Shown here: positions 8,739 through 16,889 of the stretch, in pieces
How the letters are laid out: every line of letters starts with the position of its first letter
Numbering within the stretch: position 1 is the stretch's first letter
NCBI RefSeq assembly: GCF_036826855.1
Contig: NZ_CP104578.1
Location: 3,038,001 to 3,102,000 of the forward strand
Source: Streptomyces sp. SJL17-4
Lineage (GTDB): Bacteria > Actinomycetota > Actinomycetes > Streptomycetales > Streptomycetaceae
Length of the DNA stretch: 64,000 nt
Direction of reading: 5' to 3'
Notes under the pieces: generated by a model
The model's input: only the letters and a program-made list of their open reading frames with translations
The model's database searches: none
What the model was told of the DNA's origin: nothing
Program-made: the position numbers and the translations under genes

Positions 8739-9752
8739 ATGCGGCGTTACGGCAAGCACACCGACGAGGACGACATCCGCCAGCGGCCCAACCGCAAGGG
8801 CACCCGTCCCCGCACCACGATCCGCCCGAAGCACGAGGACGCCGTCGAGGGCATGGTCCTCACCGTCGACCGCGGCCGGCTGACCGTCCTGGTCGACGAC
8901 CGGCCGGTGACCGCGATGAAGGCGCGCGAGCTGGGCCGCAAGGCCGCCGTGGTCGGCGACCGCGTCTCGCTCGTCGGCGACCTGTCCGGCGAGAAGGACA
9001 CGCTGGCCCGGATCGTGCGGATCGGTGAGCGCAGCTCGGTGCTGCGCCGCACGGCCGACGACGACGACCCGTACGAGCGGGTGGTCGTCGCCAACGCCGA
9101 CCAGCTGGCGATCGTCACCGCCCTCGCCGACCCCGAGCCGCGCCCGCGTCTGATCGACCGCTGTCTGGTCGCCGCGTACGACGGCGGCCTGACGCCGCTG
9201 CTCGTGCTCACCAAGTCGGACCTGGCGCCGCCGGACGACCTCCTGGAGATGTACGGCGCGCTGGGTGTGCCGTACGTGGTGACCACCCGCGACGAGTTCG
9301 TGGACGGGGTCGCGGCCGAGCGGGTCCACGAGCACCTCAAGGGCCGGACCACCGCGTTCGTCGGGCACTCCGGCGTCGGCAAGACGACCCTGGTCAACGC
9401 CCTGGTGCCGCCGGAGCGGCGGCGGACCACCGGTGTCGTCAACGCGGTCACGGGCCGCGGCCGGCACACCACCACCTCCGCGCTCGCCCTGCCGCTCAAC
9501 GACAAGGAGGGCGGCTGGGTCATCGACACCCCGGGCGTCCGCTCCTTCGGCCTGCACCACGTCGACCCGTCCCGGGTCATCCTCGCCTTCCCCGACCTGG
9601 TACCGGGCACGGAGAACTGTCCGCGCGCGTGCAGCCACGACGAGCAGGACTGCGCGCTCGACGCGTGGGTGGCGGAGGGACACGCCGATCCGGCGCGGCT
9701 CGTCTCGCTGCGCCGGCTGCTCGCGACCCGGGAGCGTCGCGAGGGCGACTGA
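8739..9752 (+). CDS. rsgA: Ribosome small-subunit-dependent GTPase RsgA
   Basis: RsgA is a circularly permuted GTPase that checks late 30S ribosome assembly. In the 337-residue sequence the order is permuted as expected: G4 'TKSD' (158-161) precedes G1 'GHSGVGKT' (209-216), and G3 'DTPG' is at 263-266. An N-terminal OB-fold region spans about 30-100. The C-terminal zinc knuckle uses C294, C298, H300 and C305. It follows aroA by 3 bp on the same transcript. The basic N-terminus (first 35 residues) is typical of actinobacterial members. Confidence 0.97.
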   Translation: MRRYGKHTDEDDIRQRPNRKGTRPRTTIRPKHEDAVEGMVLTVDRGRLTVLVDDRPVTAMKARELGRKAAVVGDRVSLVGDLSGEKDTLARIVRIGERSSVLRRTADDDDPYERVVVANADQLAIVTALADPEPRPRLIDRCLVAAYDGGLTPLLVLTKSDLAPPDDLLEMYGALGVPYVVTTRDEFVDGVAAERVHEHLKGRTTAFVGHSGVGKTTLVNALVPPERRRTTGVVNAVTGRGRHTTTSALALPLNDKEGGWVIDTPGVRSFGLHHVDPSRVILAFPDLVPGTENCPRACSHDEQDCALDAWVAEGHADPARLVSLRRLLATRERREGD

Positions 9753-9904
9753 GCCGCCCGCCGAGCGATCGCTGAGCCGATCGCCGAGCCGCCCGCGTTT
9801 GCGGGCTGCCGCGCCGTACACGTTTACGGACGACCACGACCGGTAAGTGCATAATCGCACCAAGTGCGACGAAGCAGTCACCGACGGCGTGGGAGGCACT
9901 GACG

Positions 9905-10228
9905 ATGGCGTGGCTGCTGGTGGTGGTGGCGGGTTTTCTGGAGACGGGGTTCGCGGTCTGCCTGAAGCTCTCGCACGGGTTCACCCGGCTGTGGCCGACG
10001 GTGGCGTTCGCGGCCTTCGCCCTGGGCAGCTTCGGCCTCCTCACGCTCGCCCTGCGGAAGCTCGACGTGGGTCCCGCGTACGCGGTGTGGACCGGGATCG
10101 GGGCGGCCGGGACGGCGGTCTACGGAATGATCTTCCTCGGTGACGTGGTCTCCACGCTCAAGATCATCTCGATCAGCCTGGTCATCGTCGGCGTGATCGG
10201 GCTCCAGCTGTCCGGCTCGGCGCACTGA
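9905..10228 (+). CDS. SMR-family transporter (SugE/Gdx type)
   Basis: A 107-residue protein with four hydrophobic helices and the invariant membrane glutamate E13 of small multidrug resistance transporters. The motif 'AYAVWTGIGAAG' and the absence of a long C-terminal tail fit the SugE/Gdx branch, which exports guanidinium or quaternary ammonium ions in exchange for protons as an antiparallel dimer. One gene only is present, so a homodimer is likely. The leader contains a short dyad (GTGC-6-GCAC near 9847) but I do not see a convincing guanidine riboswitch. The gene ends at a hairpin facing a convergent TetR gene. Confidence 0.92.
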   Translation: MAWLLVVVAGFLETGFAVCLKLSHGFTRLWPTVAFAAFALGSFGLLTLALRKLDVGPAYAVWTGIGAAGTAVYGMIFLGDVVSTLKIISISLVIVGVIGLQLSGSAH

Positions 10229-10774
10229 TCCTGCGCCCGCATCCCCTCCACGGAGGGGATCACGGGCGCCACGACATGACTGAGGGCCAGCCGGACGGCG
10301 AGTTCGCAGCCCGCCGCCCACCGCTCCCCCGCACAGGCCGCGGTCGCCGCCACCAGCTCGCCGGGTGCCGGCGGCCCCTCGTCGGCGCGGCGCTGGGCGG
10401 GGACGGCCGCGGGCGCGCGCGCCGGGCCTGGCGGGCCGGGGCGCGGGCAGCCGCTCGTCCCAGGCGCCGGTGAGCAGGGCCCGGAGCACGGGCCGGGAGG
10501 CGGCCCGGGTGACGATCCACTCGGCGACGACGACCAGGTTCCGCTCGGGCGGGGCCGGGGCGGCGAGCAGCCGCCGGACGCCCTGGAGATAGGTGTCGGC
10601 CTCCCGGCGCACCAGGGCGCGGGCGAGGCCGTCCTTGCTGCCGAACTCGTTGTAGAGGGTCTGCCGGGAGACCCGGGCGGCCACGGCGAGGTCGGCCATG
10701 CGCACGGTGGACCACGACCGGTGCGCGAGCGCGGCGAGCGCGGCGTCGAGCAGGGCCTCGCGGGCAGTCGGCAT
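10120..10774 (-). pseudogene. TetR/AcrR-family regulator with apparent frameshift
   Basis: The start is ATG at 10772-10774 with GGAGG 8 nt upstream. The first 110 or so codons encode a clear TetR N-terminus: the helix-turn-helix 'VAARVSRQTLYNEFGSKDGL' and then 'LTGAWDERLP'. Near 10410-10424, in a GCGCGCGC run, the family-like sequence jumps to another frame, which continues with 'VPAQRRADEGPPAPGELV' and 'CELAVRLALSHVVAP'. That second frame has no stop until 10120, inside the convergent SMR gene. Either a base is missing or added in the GC run (sequencing or real), or the gene is decaying. Its target may be the SMR gene or hisN. Confidence 0.65.
10241..10260. terminator. Short perfect stem-loop between convergent genes
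   Basis: Arms 10241-10248 and 10253-10260 (8 bp, perfect) enclose a CACG loop, 12 bp after the SMR stop. The TetR reading frame passes through it on the other strand. Confidence 0.5.
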
Positions 10775-10895
10775 CGGCGCCTCCCGGACCGGGGAATCGT
10801 TTCCGTGCTCAGCGTCGACAGGCGCCCGGGCACTGTCAAGGGGCACTGGTGGACGGTTCTCCGCGCCGGGATCACACGGAGATAGAGTGCCGACC

Positions 10896-11705
10896 ATGGC
10901 CGATTACCACGATGATCTGCGTCTCGCCCATGTCCTCGCGGATGCCGCCGACGCGGCCACCATGGACCGGTTCCAGGCGCTCGACCTCAAGGTCGAGACG
11001 AAGCCGGACATGACTCCGGTGAGCGAGGCCGACAAGGCCGCCGAGGAACTGATCCGGGGGCAGCTCCAGCGGGCCAGGCCGCGCGACGCGATCCTGGGCG
11101 AGGAGTACGGCGTGGAGGGCTCGGGCCCGCGCCGCTGGGTGATCGACCCGATCGACGGTACGAAGAACTATGTGCGCGGGGTGCCCGTCTGGGCGACCCT
11201 GATCGCGCTGATGGAGGCCGGGGAGACCGGCTTCCAGCCGGTGGTGGGCGTGGTGTCGGCCCCGGCTCTCGGCCGGCGCTGGTGGGCGGCGAAGGGCCTC
11301 GGCGCGTACACCGGCCGCAGTCTCGCCTCGGCGAGCCGGATCGGGGTCTCGAAGGTCGCCTCCCTGGAGGACGCCTCCTTCGCGTACTCGTCACTGAGCG
11401 GCTGGGAGGAGCAGGGCCGCCTCGACGGCTTCCTGGACCTCACGCGCGCGTGCTGGCGGACCCGTGCGTACGGCGACTTCTGGCCGTACATGATGGTCGC
11501 CGAGGGCTCGGTGGACATCTGCGCGGAGCCGGAGCTGTCGCTGTGGGACATGGCCGCGGTGGCGGTCGTGGTCCAGGAGGCGGGCGGTACGTACACCGGG
11601 CTCGACGGGCGCCACGGCCCGCACAGCGGGAACGCGGCGGCCTCGAACGGACTCCTCCACGGCGATCTGCTGAGCTACCTCAACCAGGAGAACGCGGAGG
11701 GCTGA
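10896..11705 (+). CDS. hisN: Histidinol-phosphatase HisN (inositol monophosphatase family)
   Basis: HisN removes phosphate from L-histidinol phosphate, the penultimate step of histidine synthesis in actinobacteria. The 269-residue product has the family's metal site: 'GEE' (68-70), 'DPIDGT' (84-89) and the C-terminal 'WDMAA'. The motif 'DGTKNYVRGVPVWATLIAL' matches HisN better than SuhB-type inositol phosphatases. The ATG at 10896 is chosen because the long upstream frame runs through the divergent TetR promoter. A GC-rich hairpin follows at 11760-11780. Confidence 0.93.
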   Translation: MADYHDDLRLAHVLADAADAATMDRFQALDLKVETKPDMTPVSEADKAAEELIRGQLQRARPRDAILGEEYGVEGSGPRRWVIDPIDGTKNYVRGVPVWATLIALMEAGETGFQPVVGVVSAPALGRRWWAAKGLGAYTGRSLASASRIGVSKVASLEDASFAYSSLSGWEEQGRLDGFLDLTRACWRTRAYGDFWPYMMVAEGSVDICAEPELSLWDMAAVAVVVQEAGGTYTGLDGRHGPHSGNAAASNGLLHGDLLSYLNQENAEG

Positions 11706-11759
11706 GCGGCCGGCCGCCGCAAGTCGAACGCCCGCGTTCGAGCGCCCTCGGCACTCCCC

Positions 11760-11780
11760 GGGGGCGCCTCGCGCGCCCCC
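11760..11780 (+). terminator. Hairpin after hisN
   Basis: An 8-bp perfect stem (11760-11767 with 11773-11780), all G/C, is followed by TTGTC. A second dyad with 7-bp arms, TCGAACG-4-CGTTCGA, lies just upstream at 11724-11741. Its spacing differs from a LexA box, so I make no operator claim. Confidence 0.55.
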
Positions 11781-11888
11781 TTGTCGGGCCCCTCCACCGG
11801 TGCCACTCTGAGAGTCCCCCCACTTGTGAACTTGTGAATCGGTTCTCGTTGAAAGCGGGAACGTTTCACCAAGGAGGTGGCTCCGCCC

Positions 11889-12275
11889 ATGCTCGTCCGT
11901 GACGCCATGAGCACCGTGGTCCTCACCATCGGCCCCGCCCACACCCTTCGACAGGCCGCCCGGCTGATGGCGGCGCGCCGCGTCGGCGCGGCCGTGGTCC
12001 TGGACGGGGACGCCGGGCTCGGCATCCTCACCGAGCGGGACATCCTCAACTCGCTGGCCCGCGACCAGAATCCCGACATCGAGACCGCCGACGCCCACAC
12101 CACCCACGACGTCGTCTTCGCCGCCCCCACCTGGACCCTGGAGGAGGCGGCCGGGGCCATGACGCACGGCGGGTTCCGCCATCTCGTGGTGCTCGACGAC
12201 CACGGTCCCGTCGGCATCGTCTCGGTCCGGGACATCATCCGCTGCTGGATCCCGCTGCACAGCGTCGCGGGCTGA
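11889..12275 (+). CDS. Tandem CBS-domain protein
   Basis: This 128-residue protein consists of two CBS motifs and nothing else: 'MLVRDAMSTVVLTIGPAHTL' to 'GILTERDIL', and 'THDVVFAAPTWTLEEAAGAM' to 'GIVSVRDII'. Such stand-alone Bateman modules bind adenosyl nucleotides and sense energy state; the partner is unknown. A textbook AAGGAGG at 11871-11877 lies 11 nt before the ATG. An in-frame GTG at 11877 overlaps that site and is therefore rejected as start. The leader contains a CTTGTGAA pair (11823 and 11831). It ends at a strong bidirectional hairpin shared with katA. Confidence 0.9.
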   Translation: MLVRDAMSTVVLTIGPAHTLRQAARLMAARRVGAAVVLDGDAGLGILTERDILNSLARDQNPDIETADAHTTHDVVFAAPTWTLEEAAGAMTHGGFRHLVVLDDHGPVGIVSVRDIIRCWIPLHSVAG

Positions 12276-12279
12276 CGCG

Positions 12280-12318
12280 AGAGCGGGCCGGAATCCGTAC
12301 GGAAATCCGGCCCGCTCT
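12280..12318. terminator. Bidirectional terminator between CBS gene and katA
   Basis: Arms 12280-12292 and 12306-12318 form a perfect 13-bp stem with a 13-nt loop, followed on the plus strand by a CT-rich tail. It lies between two convergent stop codons. Confidence 0.85.
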
Positions 12319-12336
12319 CTCTTTCGGCAAGCGTCC

Positions 12337-13788
12337 TCAGCCGCGCAGGGCCTGGAACGCGGCCTCCAGCCGCTTGCCGAAGTCCTCGTCCGCGCGGCGG
12401 AAGTTGTCGATCGCCCGCTCGGCGATGTCGTCGCGCGAGACCTTGGCGATGAAGCCGGCCAGGTTGTCGACCAGGCGGCCCTTCTCGCTCTCCGACATCA
12501 GCCGGTAGAGGTTGCCCGCCTGCGTGAAGTCGTCGTCCTCGGCGTGGACCGCGGCGGCGTGGTTGCCGGTGCCCCCGGTGACGGGGGCGGACTGCCACAG
12601 CGGCCGGTCCGTCTGGGACGGGCCGCCGAAGGAGTTGGGTTCGTAGTTCTTCGCACCCTTGTGGCGGCCGTCGTAGAGGTGACCGTCACGGGAGTGGGTG
12701 CGCGCCTCGGTGGCGCGGGGGCGGTTCACCGGCAGGTGGTCGGCGTTGATGCCGACGCGGTAGCGGTGGGCGTCGCCGTAGGCGAAGAGGCGGCCCTGGA
12801 GCATCTTGTCGGGGGACGGGCCGATGCCGGGCACGAAGTGCGCCGGGCTGAAGACGGACTGCTCGACCTCGGCGAAGATGTTCTCCGGGTTGCGGTTGAG
12901 CTCCAGCGCGCCGATCTCGATCGGCGGGTAGTCCTCGTGCGGCCACACCTTGGTGAGGTCGAACGGGTTGAAGCGGTAGTGCGCGGCGTCGGCCGCGGGC
13001 ATGATCTGGACCTGCACGGTCCAGGTCGGGAAGTCGCCGCGCTCGATGGCCTCGCGCAGGTCGCGCTGGTGCGAGTCCGGGTCCTCACCGGCGAGCCGGT
13101 TGGCCTCGTCCTGGGTGAGGTTCTTGATGCCCTGGTCGGTCTTGAAGTGGTACTTGACCCAGAAGACCTCGCCGGACTCGTTGTTCCACTGGAACGTGTG
13201 CGAGCCGTAGCCGTTCATGTGGCGGTACGAGGCGGGGATGCCGCGGTCACCGAAGAGCCAGGTGACCTGGTGGGTCGACTCCGGGGAGAGGCCCCAGAAG
13301 TCCCAGACGTTGTCCGCCTCCTGCGAGCCCGAGTACGGGTCGCGCTTCTGGGTGTGGATGAAGTCGGGGAACTTGATGGCGTCCTTGATGAAGAACACCG
13401 GGGTGTTGTTGCCGACGAGGTCGTAGTTGCCCTCCTCGGTGTAGAACTTCAGCGCCCAGCCGCGCGGGTCGCGCACCGCGTCGGCCGCACCGAGGTTGCC
13501 CGCGACGGTGGAGAAGCGCAGGAACGTCTCGGTCTGCTTGCCGACCTCGGAGAGGAACGCGGCACGCGTCCACCGCGAGACGTCACGGGTGAGCGTGAAG
13601 GTGCCGTAGGCGCCCGCACCGCGCGCGTGGACCACGCGCTCCGGGATGCGCTCGCGGTTGAAGTGGGCGAGCTTCTCGAGCAGGAGCTGGTCCTGGACGA
13701 GCACCGGACCGCCGACGCCCGCCGTCTCGCTGTTCTGGTTGTCGGCGACCGGCGCGCCGGCCTCCGTGGTGAGCGGTCCCTGTGTCAC
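12337..13788 (-). CDS. katA: Monofunctional haem catalase
   Basis: A 483-residue clade-3 type catalase that converts hydrogen peroxide to water and oxygen. Visible landmarks are the distal His region '[14 protein letters not shown]', the Asn in '[14 protein letters not shown]', and the proximal haem tyrosine motif '[12 protein letters not shown]'. The start is GTG at 13786-13788 with AGGAGG 9 nt upstream; the in-frame extension upstream overlaps the promoter and is not coding. The gene is divergent from a Fur-family regulator. An operator-like palindrome lies between its -35 and -10 boxes, so peroxide-responsive repression is likely. Confidence 0.97.
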   Translation of the reverse strand: MTQGPLTTEAGAPVADNQNSETAGVGGPVLVQDQLLLEKLAHFNRERIPERVVHARGAGAYGTFTLTRDVSRWTRAAFLSEVGKQTETFLRFSTVAGNLGAADAVRDPRGWALKFYTEEGNYDLVGNNTPVFFIKDAIKFPDFIHTQKRDPYSGSQEADNVWDFWGLSPESTHQVTWLFGDRGIPASYRHMNGYGSHTFQWNNESGEVFWVKYHFKTDQGIKNLTQDEANRLAGEDPDSHQRDLREAIERGDFPTWTVQVQIMPAADAAHYRFNPFDLTKVWPHEDYPPIEIGALELNRNPENIFAEVEQSVFSPAHFVPGIGPSPDKMLQGRLFAYGDAHRYRVGINADHLPVNRPRATEARTHSRDGHLYDGRHKGAKNYEPNSFGGPSQTDRPLWQSAPVTGGTGNHAAAVHAEDDDFTQAGNLYRLMSESEKGRLVDNLAGFIAKVSRDDIAERAIDNFRRADEDFGKRLEAAFQALRG

Positions 13789-13826
13789 GTGCGCCTCCTG
13801 CGTCCTGTCCTGCGCTGCCGTACTCG

Positions 13827-13854
13827 ATCCTATGCTGGACAATGTCCAAGTCAA
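13827..13854 (-). promoter_or_regulatory. katA promoter with operator palindrome in the spacer
   Basis: On the minus strand TTGACT (13849-13854) and TAGGAT (13827-13832) are separated by 16 nt. The spacer contains a perfect 6-1-6 inverted repeat, TGGACA-A-TGTCCA, at 13836-13848 (as read on the plus strand). A repressor bound there would block RNA polymerase. The divergent Fur-family gene is the obvious candidate. Confidence 0.78.
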
Positions 13855-13915
13855 GTGAACATCCAAAGTCACACCTGTTCGGGAACCGGGAGCCGCGACT
13901 GTTACCCTGACCCCC

Positions 13916-14335
13916 ATGAGCGACCTGTTGGAACGACTGCGCGGACGCGGCTGGCGGATGACCGCGCAGCGACGCGTCGTGGCCGAGGTCCTCGACGGGG
14001 ATCACGTGCATCTGACCGCCGACGAGGTCCACGCACGTGCCGTGGCGCGACTTCCCGAGATCTCGCGCGCGACCGTCTACAACACACTGGGCGAGATGGT
14101 CACGCTCGGCGAGGTGCTCGAGGTCGCGACCGACGGCCGCGCCAAGCGGTACGACCCCAACGCCCACCGGCCGCACCAGCACCTGGTCTGCGGCCGCTGC
14201 GGCGCGATCCGGGACGTCCACCCGGGCGGCGACCCGCTGGCGGACCTGCCGGACAGCGAGCGCTTCGGCTTCACGATCTCGAACGTCGAGGTCACGTACC
14301 GGGGCATCTGCCCGAACTGCGCGACCTCCGCCTGA
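13916..14335 (+). CDS. catR: Fur-family peroxide-type repressor (CatR-like)
   Basis: A 139-residue winged-helix regulator of the Fur superfamily. The DNA-binding part includes '[13 protein letters not shown]' and the recognition region '[13 protein letters not shown]'. The dimer domain has the His cluster 'HRPHQHLVC' and two CxxC pairs (CGRC, CPNC) for structural zinc. Streptomyces CatR represses a catalase gene and itself until peroxide oxidises it; divergence from katA supports that role here. There is no Shine-Dalgarno, but TACCCT ends close to the ATG, so the message may be leaderless. FurA is an alternative name. Confidence 0.9.
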   Translation: MSDLLERLRGRGWRMTAQRRVVAEVLDGDHVHLTADEVHARAVARLPEISRATVYNTLGEMVTLGEVLEVATDGRAKRYDPNAHRPHQHLVCGRCGAIRDVHPGGDPLADLPDSERFGFTISNVEVTYRGICPNCATSA

Positions 14336-14357
14336 CACGACGCGACACGACTTCACG

Positions 14358-14387
14358 AGCAGGCCCCCGCTACGGCGGGGGCCTGCT
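14358..14387 (+). terminator. Terminator of the Fur-family gene
   Basis: A perfect 13-bp stem (14358-14370 with 14375-14387) with a TACG loop, 22 nt past the stop codon. Confidence 0.8.
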
Positions 14388-14409
14388 TCGTCACGTCGTG
14401 GACACACGA

Positions 14410-14449
14410 CGAAGGCCCGGATCCGATCGAAATCGGATCCGGGCCTTCG
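14410..14449 (-). terminator. 18-bp stem-loop downstream of tRNA-fMet copy 1
   Basis: Arms 14410-14427 and 14432-14449 pair perfectly around a 4-nt loop. It lies 11 nt beyond the 3' end of the minus-strand tRNA gene. A closely similar stem follows the second tRNA copy. Confidence 0.82.
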
Positions 14450-14460
14450 TTGCTACTGAG

Positions 14461-14534
14461 TAGCGGGGACAGGATTTGAACCTGCGACCTCTGGGTTATG
14501 AGCCCAGCGAGCTACCGAGCTGCTCCACCCCGCG
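14461..14534 (-). tRNA. Initiator tRNA-fMet (CAU), copy 1
   Basis: The minus strand folds as a 74-nt tRNA with anticodon CAU, a TTCAAAT T-loop and discriminator A73. Initiator hallmarks are present: an unpaired C1-U72 end and three consecutive G:C pairs (GGG/CCC) at the base of the anticodon stem. CCA is not encoded. Sequence is identical to the copy at 16771-16844. Confidence 0.96.
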
Positions 14535-14595
14535 TCGGTAAACCCGACTCTACGGGACGCCACTCGACCAGCGCAAATCCATTAAGACGCCACGA

Positions 14596-16566
14596 TCAGG
14601 CGGTCAGCTCCTGGTGCAGCGCCTCGCTCAGCCGCGCCGCCCGCTCGGCGACCTCCGCAGGACCCAGCTCCACCGCGCGGGCGCACCAGCGGCGCCCCTC
14701 GGTCAGCTCACCGCGGCGCGCCGCGAGCAGGGCGAGCCGGAGTGCGGCCCGCCCGTGGCCGGCCCGGGCGGCCCGGGTCCACCAGAGGGCCGCCTCGCGC
14801 TCGCTGCCCTCGCGGGCGAGGAGCAGCCCGAGGTTGAAGGCGCCGTTGCGGCTGCCGGCCTCGGCCGCCTCGCGGTACCAGCGGTCGGCCTCGGCCAGGT
14901 CGCCGCGCCCGGCGGCGAGCATGCCGACCCGCACCTGGGCACGCCGGTGGCCCTGCTGGGCCGCCCGCTCGTACCACTCCTCGCACTCGGTCTTCTCCTC
15001 CCGGGGCGCGCCGAGGACGGCCGGGCCCGGGTCGGGGCGGCGCGCGTCGAGCACCGAGGCGAGCCGGAAGGCGGCCTCGGCGCTGCCGCCGCCGGCCGCG
15101 CAGCGCAGGTGCCGCTCGGCGGTGCGCTCGTCGCCGTCCCGGAGGGCGGCGATGCCGACCTGGAGGGCGGCCTCGGTGTGCCCGGCGGCCGCGGCCCGCT
15201 CGTACCAGACGAGGGCCGTACGGTCGTCGTCGCGGCCCGCGTGGAGGATGCCGAGGTTGAACGCGGCGTCGACGCTGCCGGCCTCGGCGGCCTTGGAGAA
15301 CCAGGGCTCGGCGCCGTTGGCGTCGCCGGCCTGGAGGAGCAGCACGGCGAGCGCGTTGGCGGCCTCGCGGTGGCCCGCGTAGGCGGCCCGGCGGTACCAC
15401 TGTTCGGCCTGCGGGATGCGGTCCTGGGCGGCGCAGAGCAGCCCGAGGTTGTACGCGCCGTTCACGTCGCCCGCGTCCATGGCGGCCCGGTACCAGCGCT
15501 CGGCGGTCTGCTGCTCGCCCCTGGCCGCGTGCAGGGCTCCCAGGGCGTTGGCGGCGTTGCCGTCGCCGTCCTGGGCGGCGCGCAGCCACCACACGGCGGC
15601 GCTCTCCTCGTCGCCCGCGTCGCGGAGCAGGAAGCCGAGCGCGCAGGCGGCCTTGGCCTCGCCCTCCTTGGCGGAGCTGAGGTACCAGCGGCCGGCCTCC
15701 TTGAGCTCGCCGCGGTGCTCCAGGATCGCGCCAAGGTGGAGGGCGGCCCGCCGGTGGCCGCGCGCGGCGGCCTGCCGGAACCACTGCTCGGCCTCGGTGG
15801 GCTCGCCCCCGGGCTCGCCGGCGGCCCGCGCGCCCGCGGCGGCTCCGGCGTCCGTGGCCGCCGGGGCGGTGGCGGACGCGCCGGTGCCGGGCACCCGGAG
15901 CCGGGTACCGGTGTCGTGCGGGCCACGGGTCGTCTCGGTGGCGCGGCGCTCCAGGGCGAGGGCGAGGCGGTACGCGGCCTCGCGGTGGCCCTGTTCGGCG
16001 GCGGCGCGCAGCCAGCGCTCGGCGCCGACGTCGCTGCGGTGCTCCAGGAGGTCGGCGAGGGCGTACGCGCCGAGGGCGTGGCCCTGCTCGGCGGCCTGGC
16101 GCAGCCAGTACTCGGCGGCGGGCTCGTCGCCGCGCTCGCGGTGGTGGCGGCCGAGGGCGTGGGCGGCGGGCGCGGAGCCGGCGACGGCGGCGACCCGCCA
16201 CCAGCCGGCGGCCTCTTCGGCGTAGCCGCGCTGGTGCAGCAGGACCCCGAGGTTGTTCGCGGCGGCCCGGTCGCCCTCGGCGGTGGCTCCGCGCAGATAG
16301 GGCTCGGCGCCGTCGAGGTCGCCGCGGCGCAGCAGCAGCGCGCCGAGCGCGCTCATCGAGGCGAGGTCGCCGCGCTCGGCGGCACGCCGGTGGCGAGCCT
16401 CGGTCTCGGTCTCGGTCTCCGTGTCGGCATCGGTCTCGGCGGTGGTGTCGACGGCCGCATCGACGGCCCCTACTGCCTCGATGATCTCGTCCGCGGCGTT
16501 CCTGGCATGCCGCTGCACAAACCGCCCTGTCTCCAACAGAGTTGCCCTGTCCCCCATAAATACCAT
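14596..16566 (-). CDS. Large Sel1/TPR repeat protein
   Basis: This 656-residue protein is built almost wholly of about 16 Sel1-like repeats of about 36 residues with the pattern A-x-x-G-x-x-x-A-x-x-x-L-G, for example 'WYRRAAYAGHREAANALAVL'. One disordered insert (about residues 205-260, Gly/Ala/Thr-rich) interrupts the array, and a Glu/Thr run (TETETETE) precedes it. There is no signal peptide or membrane segment. Sel1 proteins are protein-protein scaffolds; the partner is unknown. The first ATG (16564-16566) is used; ATG at 16557 is nearly as good, and neither has a strong ribosome-binding site. It lies between the two initiator tRNA genes. Confidence 0.85.
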   Translation of the reverse strand: MVFMGDRATLLETGRFVQRHARNAADEIIEAVGAVDAAVDTTAETDADTETETETEARHRRAAERGDLASMSALGALLLRRGDLDGAEPYLRGATAEGDRAAANNLGVLLHQRGYAEEAAGWWRVAAVAGSAPAAHALGRHHRERGDEPAAEYWLRQAAEQGHALGAYALADLLEHRSDVGAERWLRAAAEQGHREAAYRLALALERRATETTRGPHDTGTRLRVPGTGASATAPAATDAGAAAGARAAGEPGGEPTEAEQWFRQAAARGHRRAALHLGAILEHRGELKEAGRWYLSSAKEGEAKAACALGFLLRDAGDEESAAVWWLRAAQDGDGNAANALGALHAARGEQQTAERWYRAAMDAGDVNGAYNLGLLCAAQDRIPQAEQWYRRAAYAGHREAANALAVLLLQAGDANGAEPWFSKAAEAGSVDAAFNLGILHAGRDDDRTALVWYERAAAAGHTEAALQVGIAALRDGDERTAERHLRCAAGGGSAEAAFRLASVLDARRPDPGPAVLGAPREEKTECEEWYERAAQQGHRRAQVRVGMLAAGRGDLAEADRWYREAAEAGSRNGAFNLGLLLAREGSEREAALWWTRAARAGHGRAALRLALLAARRGELTEGRRWCARAVELGPAEVAERAARLSEALHQELTA

Positions 16567-16725
16567 CGTCGCACCACCCGCAACCCGAGCACACCTGGTA
16601 TACCGCAGCCAGTGAGGTCACTCAGCGTTTTGTCGACATGCCCACAGAGAGACAAGTCAAACACGACTCACGCCAACTCGCCCCTTCCCTACCGCTCTTC
16701 GGGCCCCCCGCGCACGCCGACACAC

Positions 16726-16763
16726 GACGAGGGCCCGGATCCTTATGGATCCGGGCCCTCGTC
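16726..16763 (-). terminator. 17-bp stem-loop downstream of tRNA-fMet copy 2
   Basis: Arms 16726-16742 and 16747-16763 are perfectly complementary with loop TTAT, 7 nt beyond the tRNA 3' end on the minus strand. The stem core GGGCCCGGATCC resembles the hairpin after copy 1. Confidence 0.82.
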
Positions 16764-16770
16764 CTCTGAG

Positions 16771-16844
16771 TAGCGGGGACAGGATTTGAACCTGCGACCT
16801 CTGGGTTATGAGCCCAGCGAGCTACCGAGCTGCTCCACCCCGCG
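16771..16844 (-). tRNA. Initiator tRNA-fMet (CAU), copy 2
   Basis: Identical over 74 nt to the gene at 14461-14534, including the C1-U72 mismatch, the anticodon-stem GGG/CCC pairs and the lack of encoded CCA. The immediate 5' flank (CGTCGGTAAACC on the plus strand) is also shared. Confidence 0.96.
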
Positions 16845-16889
16845 TCGGTAAACCAACCGTATCACGGTCGCGGGGTGGAAAACCTCAGG

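Noticed and set aside
9753..9904. Guanidine riboswitch upstream of the SMR transporter
   Set aside because: Fragments such as GGACGA and CCGGT are present, but their order does not fit guanidine-I, -II or -III folds. A covariance-model search would be needed.
11724..11741. LexA/SOS box between hisN and the CBS gene
   Set aside because: The TCGAAC...GTTCGA arms are spaced by 6 nt rather than 4, and neither flanking gene is a repair gene.
14410..14449. CRISPR or repeat-array origin for the stems next to the tRNA genes
   Set aside because: Only single hairpins occur; they are ordinary intrinsic terminators.
12544..14463. Long plus-strand frame opposite katA
   Set aside because: Antisense shadow; katA motifs are unambiguous on the minus strand.
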